Below, piece after piece: positions 24,740 to 33,233 of a stretch of 64,000 bases of DNA. Origin of the DNA: Sutterella faecalis (GTDB lineage Bacteria; Pseudomonadota; Gammaproteobacteria; Burkholderiales; Burkholderiaceae_F); the NCBI RefSeq assembly GCF_006337085.1, contig NZ_CP040882.1:930001-994000 (forward strand), in the 5' to 3' direction. Positions within the stretch are counted from its first letter, which is position 1. Every line of letters starts with the position of its first letter. The translations under genes were made by a program, and so were the position numbers. Under the pieces are notes generated by a model. It had not been told where the DNA came from. It made no database searches and was given only the letters and a program-made list of their open reading frames with translations.

Positions 24740-24810
24740 GCATTTCAGGAGCCCGCGAAAGCTTCCAACAAAAGCCTCCATTCATTCGCTTTCGTAAAGG
24801 ACCCATCAAA

Positions 24811-26220
24811 ATGACGAACAACGATGCTTCGAAAAGCATGCCGGATTCCGTCCCGCAGACCATTCCGTTCTTTTTCGGTCCCGCCACGCTCCTTATCCCT
24901 TTTCTTATCTTTGCTGCGGCATCCGTCTATCTCTTTGTTTTTCTCAAGGTCTTCGACCTCATGGCGCTCGCCGGAGCCGGGCTGGCCTCGCTCGTAAGCG
25001 GCGCGCTCCTCACGCGAAGCCCGAAAGCCTACTGGAAGGCCGTACTGGAAGGCGCCGCATCGGAATTGACGGCAACGGTGCTCCTTCTTCTCATGGCGGC
25101 GGGCGTCTTCTCCGCCATGATGAAGGCCGCAGGCCTTGCGCAGGCGCTGGCTGTTCTGACGGGCGGCGCCATTGCCGGAACGCCCTTTCTCACGCCGGCG
25201 GTTTTCCTGATTTCAGCCGTGCTCGCCACCGCAACGGGGAGCTCCATCTCGACGATTCTTGCCGCCTCTCCCATCTTTCTTCCCTTCGGAGCCGCCCTCG
25301 GCTGCGACGTGCCGATGCTCGCGGGCGCCATCCTTTCGGGAGCCATCTTCGGCGACAACCTCGCGCCGGTCTCGGACGTCGCGATCATTTCGGCAATGAC
25401 GCAGTCGGACAATGCCGGCCGCCCCATTGATTTGGGCGAAGTCGTCCGCACGCGCTTCCCCTTCGCCATGGCGGCGCTCATCCTCACGCTCCCCTTCTAC
25501 TTCTTCGGTTCCACTGGCAGGGCTGAGGCCCTGGAGGTTTTTGAAGAAGCCGACCTCATGAGCCTCGTGATGATCATCCCGGTCGCGCTCCTCATCTTCG
25601 TCGCCATCCGCTCGAAGGATGCGCTTCATGCCGTCACGCTCGCGACGGTTACGGGCCTCGTTCTCGGACTTCTCACGGGAATCCTCACGCCTGCGCAGAT
25701 CGTTTCCGTCAAGGACGGCGCCATTTCGGGCGTCATCACCGGCGGCATCGCCAATGTTTCCGGCATCATGCTGATGTGCCTCGCGCTCTTTGGGTTTACG
25801 GGCGTCATTCACCGCACGGGACTTGCCGACGCCGCTGAAAAGTTCCTCGGCCGTGAAGCGGCTTCGCCGAGAAGCGCTGAAACGCTCCTTGCCGTCGTAA
25901 CGGTGCTCATCTCGGCTGCGCTCGCCGCCGTCACGAGCGTTGCCGTGGCGCTAGCGGGCCAGCTTGCGGACAAGCTTCTGCGCGACCGCATCGACCCCTA
26001 TCGCCGGGCCTACCTCCTCGCAGGATTCGCCAACAGCCTCCCTGTTATTCTTCCCTTCTCGGCCTTTTCGCTCATTACGCTCTCGGCCGCCTCGAGCCTT
26101 GGGGACGCGTCGCTCACGCCCTTCACGCTCATGACGGCGACCTATTATCCGGTTGCGCTCTTCGTGGTCTTCACGCTTTCGATCGTCACCGGCATCGGCC
26201 GCCCGAAAGCGCAAGCGTGA
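24811..26220 (+). CDS. NhaC-family Na+/H+ antiporter-like protein
   Basis: The 469-residue membrane protein has about eleven to twelve helices. The family-type motif GAIFGDNLAPVSDVAIISA lies at about residues 177-196, and TATGSSISTILAASPIFLP is a second conserved helix-loop. Proteins of this family exchange Na+ for H+ or move organic ions, so a substrate other than Na+ (for example an amino acid) is possible. The start codon follows AAAGGA by eight bases. A structured leader with a terminator lies directly upstream. It is followed after 37 bases by the TIGR04076-like gene. Confidence 0.85.
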   Translation: MTNNDASKSMPDSVPQTIPFFFGPATLLIPFLIFAAASVYLFVFLKVFDLMALAGAGLASLVSGALLTRSPKAYWKAVLEGAASELTATVLLLLMAAGVFSAMMKAAGLAQALAVLTGGAIAGTPFLTPAVFLISAVLATATGSSISTILAASPIFLPFGAALGCDVPMLAGAILSGAIFGDNLAPVSDVAIISAMTQSDNAGRPIDLGEVVRTRFPFAMAALILTLPFYFFGSTGRAEALEVFEEADLMSLVMIIPVALLIFVAIRSKDALHAVTLATVTGLVLGLLTGILTPAQIVSVKDGAISGVITGGIANVSGIMLMCLALFGFTGVIHRTGLADAAEKFLGREAASPRSAETLLAVVTVLISAALAAVTSVAVALAGQLADKLLRDRIDPYRRAYLLAGFANSLPVILPFSAFSLITLSAASSLGDASLTPFTLMTATYYPVALFVVFTLSIVTGIGRPKAQA

Positions 26221-26257
26221 GAGACCCATCCGTAACCCGCTTCAAACGCCATACAGC

Positions 26258-26641
26258 ATGTCTGCCAAAGCACTCGCTCCCGACGAATTTGAACTCTACG
26301 ACCTGAAGGTCACTGTCGAAGGCGGCAATTTCGTCTGCCGCCATCATTCCGACCAGGGCTTTCGCGTCGAAGGCGAAGACCTGATTTTTCCGCAAGGGGG
26401 ACGCTTCTCGCTCTATGCCCTTGCCGCCATTCTGCCGCTCCTGCCCGCCAAGGAAAGGCCTACGGATCCCGCCGACTGGATGACCACCGACGCGCTCATC
26501 GCCTGCCCGGACCCCAACTGCGGCGCACGATTCAGAATCACGCGAACGGCAAAGCGCATCTTCCGTCACGGAGACTGCACGGTTGTGCCGCTCGAGACCG
26601 AAACCCAAACGCACTCCAGCTCTGAGGAGAATTCAAAGTGA
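26258..26641 (+). CDS. TIGR04076-family-like protein
   Basis: This is a 127-residue protein starting MSAKALAPDEFELYDLKVTV. It has a CRHHSDQGFRVEGEDL segment, a central AAILPLLPAKERPTDPADW segment and CPDPNCGARFRI near the end. This resembles the small TIGR04076 family of unknown function, with its paired cysteines and conserved Trp. The start at 26258 was chosen because the extra upstream residues to 26153 overlap the antiporter gene and are basic and low-complexity. Its stop overlaps the GTG start of the aldo/keto reductase by four bases, so the two are translationally coupled. Confidence 0.65.
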   Translation: MSAKALAPDEFELYDLKVTVEGGNFVCRHHSDQGFRVEGEDLIFPQGGRFSLYALAAILPLLPAKERPTDPADWMTTDALIACPDPNCGARFRITRTAKRIFRHGDCTVVPLETETQTHSSSEENSK

Positions 26642-27705
26642 CTGCAACCATTGCCCGCTATTCCCTTTTGCCCGGTTATTCCTGCGCCCGCGTGATCAAC
26701 GGCGGCTGGCAGCTCGCTACCGGCCATGCGCTCGAAAAAGCGCTCGACTATTCCGATGCCGAAAACGCCTTCGAAACGCTTCTCGACCACGGATTCGACA
26801 CGTTCGACTGCGCGGACATCTATACGGGCGTGGAGGAGTTCTACGGCCGGATCCTTCGCTCCCGGCGGGCTGCAGGGCTGAGTCTGCCGAAGATTCATAC
26901 CAAGTTTGTCCCCGACCTCAAGGATCTGGCTCACATCGACCGCGCTTATGTCGAGCGCATCATCACGCGCTCGCTCTCGCGGCTTGGCGTCGAGCGCCTC
27001 GACATGGTCCAGTTCCACTGGTGGGACTATGAAGTGCCGGGCATGATTGATACCGCCGGATACCTTGTGGAACTCCAGGAAAAGGGATTGATCCGCGCGA
27101 TTTCGACGACGAACTTCAATGCCGAAAACCTGCGCAAGCTCGTTGATGCCGGCATCCCGGTCGTCACCAATCAATGTCAGTACTCGCTTCTCGATCGACG
27201 CCCGGAAAAAGCGCTCGTTCCGCTCTGCCGGGAAACCGGCGTGAAGCTCATCTGCTACGGCACGGTAGCGGGCGGCTTCCTGAGCGAAAAATGGCTTGGA
27301 GTCCCGCAGCCCGACATCACGAAGCTTGAGAACCGCTCGCTCGTCAAATACCTCCTTGTCATTGAAGACACGCTCGGCTGGGAGGGCTACCAGGAGCTTC
27401 TCAGAATCCTTTCCCGGATGAAGGAAGAAACCGGCCTCTCGATTGCCGCACTCGCGACGCTTTACATCCTCGGCGAACCGCAGGTGGCGGCAGCCGTGGT
27501 CGGAACCCGGAGCTCGAGGCACGTCGCCGATACGCTTACCCTTGCCGGACGCGAACTCTCCGAAGACGCCCGCCGCGAGCTCGACGAGTTCGTGCGCAAG
27601 TTCCCCCAGATTGCCGGCGACTGCTTCGACGCAGAGCGCGAACCCGGCGGCAAGCACCGCAACATCATGCGCATGAACCTGATGGAGAGCGTTACCGGCA
27701 AGTGA
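26638..27705 (+). CDS. Aldo/keto reductase
   Basis: This is an NAD(P)H-dependent reductase with the TIM-barrel aldo/keto pattern. FDTFDCADIYTGVEEF holds the Asp and Tyr, IHTKF the Lys and MVQFHWWDY the His of the catalytic tetrad. At 355 residues it is slightly longer than typical, and it ends with GKHRNIMRMN. Translation begins at GTG 26638, coupled to the preceding gene by GTGA. With the upstream antiporter and TIGR04076-like genes it probably forms one operon ending at the 27734 terminator. The substrate is unknown. Confidence 0.87.
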   Translation: MTATIARYSLLPGYSCARVINGGWQLATGHALEKALDYSDAENAFETLLDHGFDTFDCADIYTGVEEFYGRILRSRRAAGLSLPKIHTKFVPDLKDLAHIDRAYVERIITRSLSRLGVERLDMVQFHWWDYEVPGMIDTAGYLVELQEKGLIRAISTTNFNAENLRKLVDAGIPVVTNQCQYSLLDRRPEKALVPLCRETGVKLICYGTVAGGFLSEKWLGVPQPDITKLENRSLVKYLLVIEDTLGWEGYQELLRILSRMKEETGLSIAALATLYILGEPQVAAAVVGTRSSRHVADTLTLAGRELSEDARRELDEFVRKFPQIAGDCFDAEREPGGKHRNIMRMNLMESVTGK

Positions 27706-27733
27706 TTTTCCCGGTCGGCGCAAAGTCCATTCC

Positions 27734-27773
27734 AGCAAAAAGCCCGCAGCATCTGAACTGCGGGCTTTTTGCT
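27734..27773. terminator. Bidirectional terminator between the AKR gene and ccmI
   Basis: AGCAAAAAGCCCGCAG (27734-27749) pairs with CTGCGGGCTTTTTGCT (27758-27773), a 16-bp perfect stem. A second hairpin GAACGGCGG/CCGCCGTTC follows at 27787-27808, close to the ccmI stop. Confidence 0.92.
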
Positions 27774-27823
27774 GTTGGGCCTGGATGAACGGCGGAGAAC
27801 CGCCGTTCATTGGCAGCGGCGGC

Positions 27824-29164
27824 TTACTTCCTTTCGGTCGTAATCGTCACCACCAGACCGCGGTCGCCCACTTCAACGGGCTGCGGCATTTCGCCTTCGA
27901 GGTCTCCGGCCTGAGGCATGAAGTTCCCGGTCTTCGAAATGCGCGCGCCGACGATCACCGTCTTCGTGCTTGCAAGCGTCTCGGCACCCATCGCCATGCG
28001 CATGGTTTCGTTGAGTTCGAAGTTGTAGGGAAGATCCTTCACCTTAACCTTCGTAAAGGCAACAGGCATCTTGCTCCCCGAAGCCGGACGCGCATAGATG
28101 AAGACCGTGTCTTCGGGCGACGCGAGCGCCTTTACCTTGTCGTCGAGGAGCACCGTGCCGGCGACGGCATGAAGCTGCGAGGGAGAAGCCGTGGCGGGAG
28201 CAGTCTTCGAGAGCTCTTCAGACTTCGAAGCCGCGTCAGCCTGGGAACCCTCCGCGGCGTTCCTCTGGGAAGCGGTCGGCGAAACGGCCGAGATCGAGTC
28301 GTTCACGCCGCCCAGACGCTTCGCTTCGTTGATGTTCGCCTGAATCTGCTCGCGATCCGGGAAATCGCTCGGAACCGACTTGAGGAGACGCTCCCAGTAG
28401 TCTGCGGCCTGAGCATAACGTTCGCGGTCCCAGGAGTGAATGGCCAAGAGCGCGAGCGCCTTCCACTGCGTCGGATCAATCGAAAGGGCCTTCTGGAGGA
28501 CCTTTTCGACATCGGGCGTAATGACCTTGCCGTTCGCCGCAGCCATCATGTCGGCCATGTCGGCCAGAATGTCGGCGTTGTTGGGCACTAGGGCGTTGAG
28601 GCGCTTGAAGGCTTCCACGGATTCGTCGAAGCGGTTCATCGAAGCCGCGGTGCGCGCCAGCATGAACCAACCGTTGGCGTTCCTCGGATCCTTCTCAAGG
28701 TTGGCCTTCAGGTCGTCGAGGATCTTCTGCATGTCGCGCTGCGAATGACCGCGGCTTCCCTGCTGCTGGGCCTCCATCATCTCGATGAACTGCGGATCCA
28801 TCGCGGTATAGCGGCCGAGCGCGTAGTAGCCGAGCACCGTCGCGCACGGAATCACGACAAGCAGAATGACGGCGAGAATGCGGGGCATGCGGGAGGACTT
28901 GCCGGAACGCACTTCCTCCTCGTGCTTTGTTTCCTCGAGGACGCGGCGTTCGAGTTCGAGGCGGGATTCCTCGTATTCGTCCTGGTCAATATGGCCGGCC
29001 GCTTTCTCGGCCTCAAGGTCCTGCGACTGCTGCTGCAGAATCGCAAGAACCTGAGCGCGGCGGTCGGACTCAGAGCGGGAGCGCCCGCCGAACCAAAGGG
29101 GAAGGCACACTGCGGCGACGGCAATGAGCGCCATCACTGCACAGAGAATGATGAATGTCGTCAC
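27824..29164 (-). CDS. ccmI: Cytochrome c maturation protein CcmI
   Basis: CcmI chaperones apocytochrome c for heme ligation. The 446-residue protein has an N-terminal helix (MTTFIILCAVMALIAVAAVCLPLW), a cytoplasmic loop with LEAEKAAGHIDQDEYEESR and a second helix (ILAVILLVVIPCATVLGYYA). TPR repeats follow, such as NANGWFMLARTAASMNRFDE and QWKALALLAIHSWDRERYAQ. A periplasmic C-terminal domain (VAGTVLLDDKVKALASPEDT) is CycH-like. It is the last gene of the ccm operon, five bases after ccmH. Confidence 0.93.
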   Translation of the reverse strand: MTTFIILCAVMALIAVAAVCLPLWFGGRSRSESDRRAQVLAILQQQSQDLEAEKAAGHIDQDEYEESRLELERRVLEETKHEEEVRSGKSSRMPRILAVILLVVIPCATVLGYYALGRYTAMDPQFIEMMEAQQQGSRGHSQRDMQKILDDLKANLEKDPRNANGWFMLARTAASMNRFDESVEAFKRLNALVPNNADILADMADMMAAANGKVITPDVEKVLQKALSIDPTQWKALALLAIHSWDRERYAQAADYWERLLKSVPSDFPDREQIQANINEAKRLGGVNDSISAVSPTASQRNAAEGSQADAASKSEELSKTAPATASPSQLHAVAGTVLLDDKVKALASPEDTVFIYARPASGSKMPVAFTKVKVKDLPYNFELNETMRMAMGAETLASTKTVIVGARISKTGNFMPQAGDLEGEMPQPVEVGDRGLVVTITTERK

Positions 29165-29169
29165 TTCCC

Positions 29170-29658
29170 TTACTCCTTGCGGCCGCGAAGCAGTTCATCA
29201 GCGAGCGCCTTTTCCTGTGCGGAAAGGGGCTTCGTCGCCTCATTGACGAGGCGCTTCCTGCGGCGCAGATTGATGTAGAAGGCGATGATGCCAACCAGAA
29301 AGAGGCAGACAGGTCCGAGCCAGAGAATCGCCGTGGAAAGCTTGAAGGGCGGCCTGTAGAGCACGAAGTCGCCGTAGCGCTCGACCATGTAGTCGACGAT
29401 TTCCTGGTTGGTCTTGCCGGCCTTCACCTGCTCGATCACCTGATTGCGGAGGTCAACCGCAAGCTCGGCGTTCGAATCCGCAATCGACTGATTCTGGCAG
29501 ACGAGGCAGCGGAGCTGTTCGGACACCTCAACAACGCGCTTGTGCGCAACCGGGTCGAAGGCCGTGGGGGCGGCTTCGCGCGCCTCGGCCGTCCCGTCAA
29601 TCACGGGACCGGCAAGAAGGAGCGCGCAGAGGAGCGGAGCCAAAAGCTTCTTCATCAT
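29170..29658 (-). CDS. ccmH: Cytochrome c maturation protein CcmH
   Basis: This is a periplasm-facing thiol oxidoreductase subunit that keeps the apocytochrome CxxCH cysteines reduced. It has a signal peptide (LLAPLLCALLLAGPVIDG) and the hallmark LRCLVCQNQSIADSNA with the redox CxxC. The conserved segment VDYMVERYGDFVLYRPPF precedes a C-terminal membrane helix (AILWLGPVCLFLVGIIAFYI). The 162-residue length is normal for the short form without the fused TPR part, which is encoded by the separate ccmI. Its start overlaps ccmG by four bases. Confidence 0.95.
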   Translation of the reverse strand: MMKKLLAPLLCALLLAGPVIDGTAEAREAAPTAFDPVAHKRVVEVSEQLRCLVCQNQSIADSNAELAVDLRNQVIEQVKAGKTNQEIVDYMVERYGDFVLYRPPFKLSTAILWLGPVCLFLVGIIAFYINLRRRKRLVNEATKPLSAQEKALADELLRGRKE

Positions 29659-30194
29659 TTCTCGGCCTCCAGCTGATCAAGAAGGGGCTTGACCTGCTGA
29701 TGCCAGAGGTCGTCGAGGATCGGATAGCTCACCTTGGCGCGGATGACGCCCTTCTTGTCGATGACAAAGGTTTCCGGAACGCCCGTTACGCCGAGATCGA
29801 TGCCGATCTTGTTCTTCTCTTCAAAGATCACGACGTCGTAGGGATTGCCCGTGTCTTCAAGAACCTGACGGCCGGCGCCCACGGAGTCCTTGTAGAGGAA
29901 GCCCACGATCGGGGTTTTGAGGCCCGTACGCTTCAGTCCCACGAGATAGGGGTGCTCCTCCTTGCAGGGGAGGCACCAGCTCGCCCAGACGTTGAGCATC
30001 CAGACCTTGCCCTTCATGTCTTCGGTCTTGAATTTGACCGCCGGGTCATAAAGGGTCGACATCTCAAACGCCGGAAGCGGCTTGTTGATGAGGACCGACG
30101 GGAGCATGCGGGGATCGAGGTAGAGGCCCTTGAAGAGGAACCCGGCAAGAACCACAAAGATCGCGAAAGGAATGAGGAATTTTGCTTTCATCAT
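29655..30194 (-). CDS. ccmG: Thiol:disulfide interchange protein CcmG/DsbE
   Basis: This is a membrane-anchored thioredoxin-like protein that passes reducing equivalents to CcmH or apocytochrome. It has an N-terminal anchor (KFLIPFAIFVVLAGFLFKGL), the active site NVWASWCLPCKEEHP and the cis-Pro region GVTGVPETFVIDKKG. The 179-residue length is typical. It sits between ccmF (20 bases upstream) and ccmH (4-base overlap). Confidence 0.95.
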   Translation of the reverse strand: MMKAKFLIPFAIFVVLAGFLFKGLYLDPRMLPSVLINKPLPAFEMSTLYDPAVKFKTEDMKGKVWMLNVWASWCLPCKEEHPYLVGLKRTGLKTPIVGFLYKDSVGAGRQVLEDTGNPYDVVIFEEKNKIGIDLGVTGVPETFVIDKKGVIRAKVSYPILDDLWHQQVKPLLDQLEAEK

Positions 30195-30214
30195 TTGCGT
30201 AATCTCCCTTTTGA

Positions 30215-32197
30215 TCAGGCAGCCTGAACGGCGGGCTTGTCGGCGCCGTCCGCCTTTTCCTTGCGGCGGCGGTAGCGGCGGTCAGAGGCAGCGACGAGGC
30301 CGCCCAAGCTCATGAAGATGCAGCCGAACCAGATCCAGGTGACGAAGGGCTTCGAATAGACGCGGACAACCCAGCCGCCGTCAGAGCTCGGCACGCCGAG
30401 GCTCACGTACACGTCGCCCGTGATCGAATGGCGTATGGCGGCTTCCGTCATCGGCATTGAATTCGAGCTGAAGTACTTGCGCTTTTCCGGATAGAGGTGC
30501 TGCAGTTCCTTGCCGTCCTTCAGGAGCGTGAAGTCGCCGCGGTCAGCCGTGAAGTTCGCGCCGCGGGCGCTCGAGACGCCGTTGAAGACGAAGGTGTAGC
30601 CGGCAACCGAAACCGTATCGCCCTCAAACATGCGCACGTCGCGTTCGGCCTGGTAGCCCTTCACGAGCGCCACGCCGATGATGAAGACGGCAATGCCGAA
30701 GTGCGCGAGGAGCATGCCCCAGTAGGCGCGCGGCTGACGGAGGAGCCTTCCGAAGAAGCTCGTTCCTTCAGGCGCAAAGCGAAGCGCTCCGCGCAGATCC
30801 TCGATTTCACCGAGAACCACGAAGGCCGCGAGCGCGCAGCCCGTGAAGACCCAGTTGCTCCAGGCCCCCATGAGGAGCGGAATGGCCGCACCGATGATGA
30901 TCGCGCCGATGAAGCACCAGGCGAGACGGCGGGCGAGCTGAACCGGATTGGCATCCTTCCAGCGGGCCAGCGGTCCAACGGCCATGAGGAAGACCATCGG
31001 GAGCATCAGGGGACCGAAGACGGCATCAAAGTACGGAGGCCCGACCGAGATCTTCCCGGCATTCAACGCATCGAGGAAGAGCGGATAGAGCGTGCCGAGG
31101 AGCACGGCGCCCATCGCAACAACGAGAAGAACATTGTTGACGAGGAGCATCGATTCGCGCGAAATCATCGCGAAGTTTCCGCCAAGCCCCACCGACGGCG
31201 CGCGCCAGGCGAAGAGCAGGAAGGAAAGGCCGATCACGACGATGAGGAAGGCGAGAATGAAGAGACCGCGTTCCGGATCGGTTGCGAAGGCATGGACCGA
31301 GGTGAGCACGCCCGAGCGGACGAGGAAGGTGCCGAGAAGCGAGAGCGAGAAGGTGAGGATCGCGAGAAGCACCGTCCAGATGCGGAAGCACCCGCGCTTT
31401 TCCGTGACGGCGAGCGAGTGAATCAGCGCCGTGCCGGTCAGCCAGGGCATGAAGGACGAATTCTCAACCGGATCCCAGAACCACCAGCCGCCCCAGCCGA
31501 GCTCGTAATAGGCCCAGTAGGAACCGAGCGCAATGCCGAGCGTGAGGAGAATCCAGGCAGCCGTCGTCCAGGGGCGCATCCAGCGGGCCCAGGCCGCATC
31601 GAGGCGCCCGGAAAGGAGCGCGGCAATGGCAAAGGCGAAGGGAACGGAGAACCCGACGTAGCCGAGGTAGAGAAGCGGCGGATGGAAAACCATCCCCGGA
31701 TCCTGCAGGAGCGGATTCAGATCCGCGCCTTCAGCGGGCGCCGGGAAGATGCGCAGGAAGGGGTTGGACGTAAAAAGCATGAAGAGAAGGAACCCCATGC
31801 CGACCAGCCCCATGACGCCCGTCACGCGGGCCACCATGTCCTCAGGGAGGCGCTTCGCCGAGAAGGCAACCGCAGCGCCCCACCAGCCGAGCGTAACCGT
31901 CCAGAAGAGGATCGAGCCCTCGTGCGAACCCCAGGTCGCCGCTACCTTGTAATACCAGGGCAGCATCGAGTTGGAGTTGTTGGCGACGTTGAGGACAGTA
32001 AAGTCCGAAAGGTAGAAGGAATAGGCAAGGCAGGCAAAGGCAATCGTGCCGAAGAGCGCGTTTGCAGCTGCAGCGGGCCTCGCCACGGCCATGAGCGCGC
32101 CGTTCCCGCGGGCGGCGCCGATTAGCGGCAGCACGCCCTGCACGATGCTGAGCGCAAGGCACAGGATCAATGCGAAGTGTCCGATCTCTGGAATCAC
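30215..32197 (-). CDS. ccmF: Heme lyase CcmF
   Basis: CcmF is the large membrane subunit of the cytochrome c heme lyase. The 660-residue protein has about fifteen helices and the WWD heme-handling signature GWGGWWFWDPVENSSFMPW. It also has WGSHEGSILFWTVTLGWWG and a C-terminal periplasmic domain. The start is GTG at 32197 with GGAG eight bases upstream. A 310-base gap containing a possible terminator separates it from ccmE, so ccmFGHI may be partly independent. Confidence 0.95.
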   Translation of the reverse strand: MIPEIGHFALILCLALSIVQGVLPLIGAARGNGALMAVARPAAAANALFGTIAFACLAYSFYLSDFTVLNVANNSNSMLPWYYKVAATWGSHEGSILFWTVTLGWWGAAVAFSAKRLPEDMVARVTGVMGLVGMGFLLFMLFTSNPFLRIFPAPAEGADLNPLLQDPGMVFHPPLLYLGYVGFSVPFAFAIAALLSGRLDAAWARWMRPWTTAAWILLTLGIALGSYWAYYELGWGGWWFWDPVENSSFMPWLTGTALIHSLAVTEKRGCFRIWTVLLAILTFSLSLLGTFLVRSGVLTSVHAFATDPERGLFILAFLIVVIGLSFLLFAWRAPSVGLGGNFAMISRESMLLVNNVLLVVAMGAVLLGTLYPLFLDALNAGKISVGPPYFDAVFGPLMLPMVFLMAVGPLARWKDANPVQLARRLAWCFIGAIIIGAAIPLLMGAWSNWVFTGCALAAFVVLGEIEDLRGALRFAPEGTSFFGRLLRQPRAYWGMLLAHFGIAVFIIGVALVKGYQAERDVRMFEGDTVSVAGYTFVFNGVSSARGANFTADRGDFTLLKDGKELQHLYPEKRKYFSSNSMPMTEAAIRHSITGDVYVSLGVPSSDGGWVVRVYSKPFVTWIWFGCIFMSLGGLVAASDRRYRRRKEKADGADKPAVQAA

Positions 32198-32507
32198 TTG
32201 TATTCTCCGTTGATGAAAATCCGTTTGGGGAGCATTTCAGAATGAACCTTCCCGCCCGGGTGATGTGCTCCGCTCCGGATCACTTCGCCCGCTGAGGCGC
32301 ACCCGCCCCGGGACCGCGATGAAGCCGCAGGTCTGACGGGGCGCAAATGCATTTCACGAGAGCGCAGCATATTTCCGAAGAAGAGCCTGTGGGGGATTTT
32401 GAACATTCGCCGCTTCAACGCCCTTCTTCCGAGTGATGGGAATCAAAGCTTTCGCGCGTCTTCAAAAAGAGCCCCCTGGTTCTTTTGGTTTATGGATATG
32501 AGATGCC
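32198..32507 (-). other. 310-base gap between ccmE and ccmF
   Basis: No credible gene is present. A 74-codon minus-strand frame overlapping the ccmF start has no family features and no clear ribosome site. A terminator-like hairpin lies at its ccmE end. Confidence 0.5.
32464..32486 (-). terminator. Possible terminator/attenuator after ccmE
   Basis: On the minus strand AAAGAACC pairs with GGCTCTTT (one G-T pair) around a four-base loop, and the transcript then runs into TTTTT. Confidence 0.55.
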
Positions 32508-33014
32508 TTACGGGTGATTGGCCGGCATCGGATCGCCGCGCGCAATCGCCGCGTCGTGCGCAGCCTTGTCGTGGGCCTTCTTCACGCCGGCCTTGTGAGC
32601 GTCCTCAAGGGCCTTGGCGGCTTCGGGCGGCATGTAGTTTTCGTCATGCTTGGCGAGAACCTCGCTCGCGACGAAAATGCCCTGCTCGTTGAGCTTGCCC
32701 TGAGCAACCACGCCCTGGTTTTCCGCAAAAAGGTCGGGAAGAATGCCCGTGTACTGCACGTTCACGCTCTTCGCCGTATCGGTAATGCGGAAGTTGACCG
32801 TAACGCCGTCCTTCTCGCGCGCAACGGAACCACCCTCAACCACGCCGCCCAGACGGAACGTGCGGCCGACCGGCGCTTCCTTCGCCGCCACCTGAGTGGG
32901 CGAGAAGAAGAAGACGAGGTTTTCATTGAATGCCTGCAGCGCCATGAAGATGCCGGCGGCGAGAACCACCGCAGCAGCACCGATCAGTGCGAGCTTCTTG
33001 GTCTTTGAATTCAT
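32508..33014 (-). CDS. ccmE: Cytochrome c-type biogenesis heme chaperone CcmE
   Basis: This is the periplasmic heme chaperone. It has an N-terminal anchor helix (LALIGAAAVVLAAGIFMALQ), an OB-fold with RLGGVVEGGSVAREKDGVTV and VQYTGILPDLFAENQGVVAQG, and the heme-binding His in LAKHDENYMPPE. The C-terminal tail is long, His/Ala/Lys-rich and probably flexible. At 168 residues it is typical. It lies 30 bases after ccmD. Confidence 0.95.
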   Translation of the reverse strand: MNSKTKKLALIGAAAVVLAAGIFMALQAFNENLVFFFSPTQVAAKEAPVGRTFRLGGVVEGGSVAREKDGVTVNFRITDTAKSVNVQYTGILPDLFAENQGVVAQGKLNEQGIFVASEVLAKHDENYMPPEAAKALEDAHKAGVKKAHDKAAHDAAIARGDPMPANHP

Positions 33015-33044
33015 GCTGATCTCCTTTACTTGGCTCGGGGTCTC

Positions 33045-33233
33045 TTATTTTTCAAGCGTGATTTCCGCCGCACGCGCCTCGCGCATGATCCGGCGGCAGA
33101 TGGCGCGGCGGCGCGTGATGAGGGACCAGAGTTCATAGATCACGCCCGCAGTGAAGGCGCCGTATGCGCACCAGACGTAATAGCCGTGGCCATTCATATG
33201 AATGAATTCGGCAAAGGAATTCCAGTTGCTCAT
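33045..33233 (-). CDS. ccmD: Heme exporter protein CcmD
   Basis: This is a small single-helix subunit that helps release heme-CcmE from CcmABC. The 62-residue protein reads SFAEFIHMNGHGYYVWCAYG near the N-terminus, which is the conserved CcmD pattern. A basic cytoplasmic tail (SLITRRRAICRRIMRE) follows. It overlaps the ccmC stop by four bases. Confidence 0.9.
   Translation of the reverse strand: MSNWNSFAEFIHMNGHGYYVWCAYGAFTAGVIYELWSLITRRRAICRRIMREARAAEITLEK

Larger units (their letters stand above)
24033..24810. other. 778-base divergent intergenic region with two structured leaders
   Basis: No credible protein gene is present. The minus-side leader carries a terminator hairpin (24092-24130) before the DUF3100-type gene. 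A perfect CTTCATC/GATGAAG hairpin lies at 24280-24299. An FNR-like site is at 24513. The plus-side leader (24609-24739) carries several hairpins and a terminator before the NhaC-type gene. A short acidic frame on the plus strand (about 24185-24262, ending EDVEEKDV) may be a vestige of a lost gene. Confidence 0.6.

Noticed and set aside
30497..32125. A 542-codon plus-strand frame opposite ccmF, rich in Glu, Arg and His
   Set aside because: Its composition is the antisense image of a membrane protein; ccmF is unambiguous.
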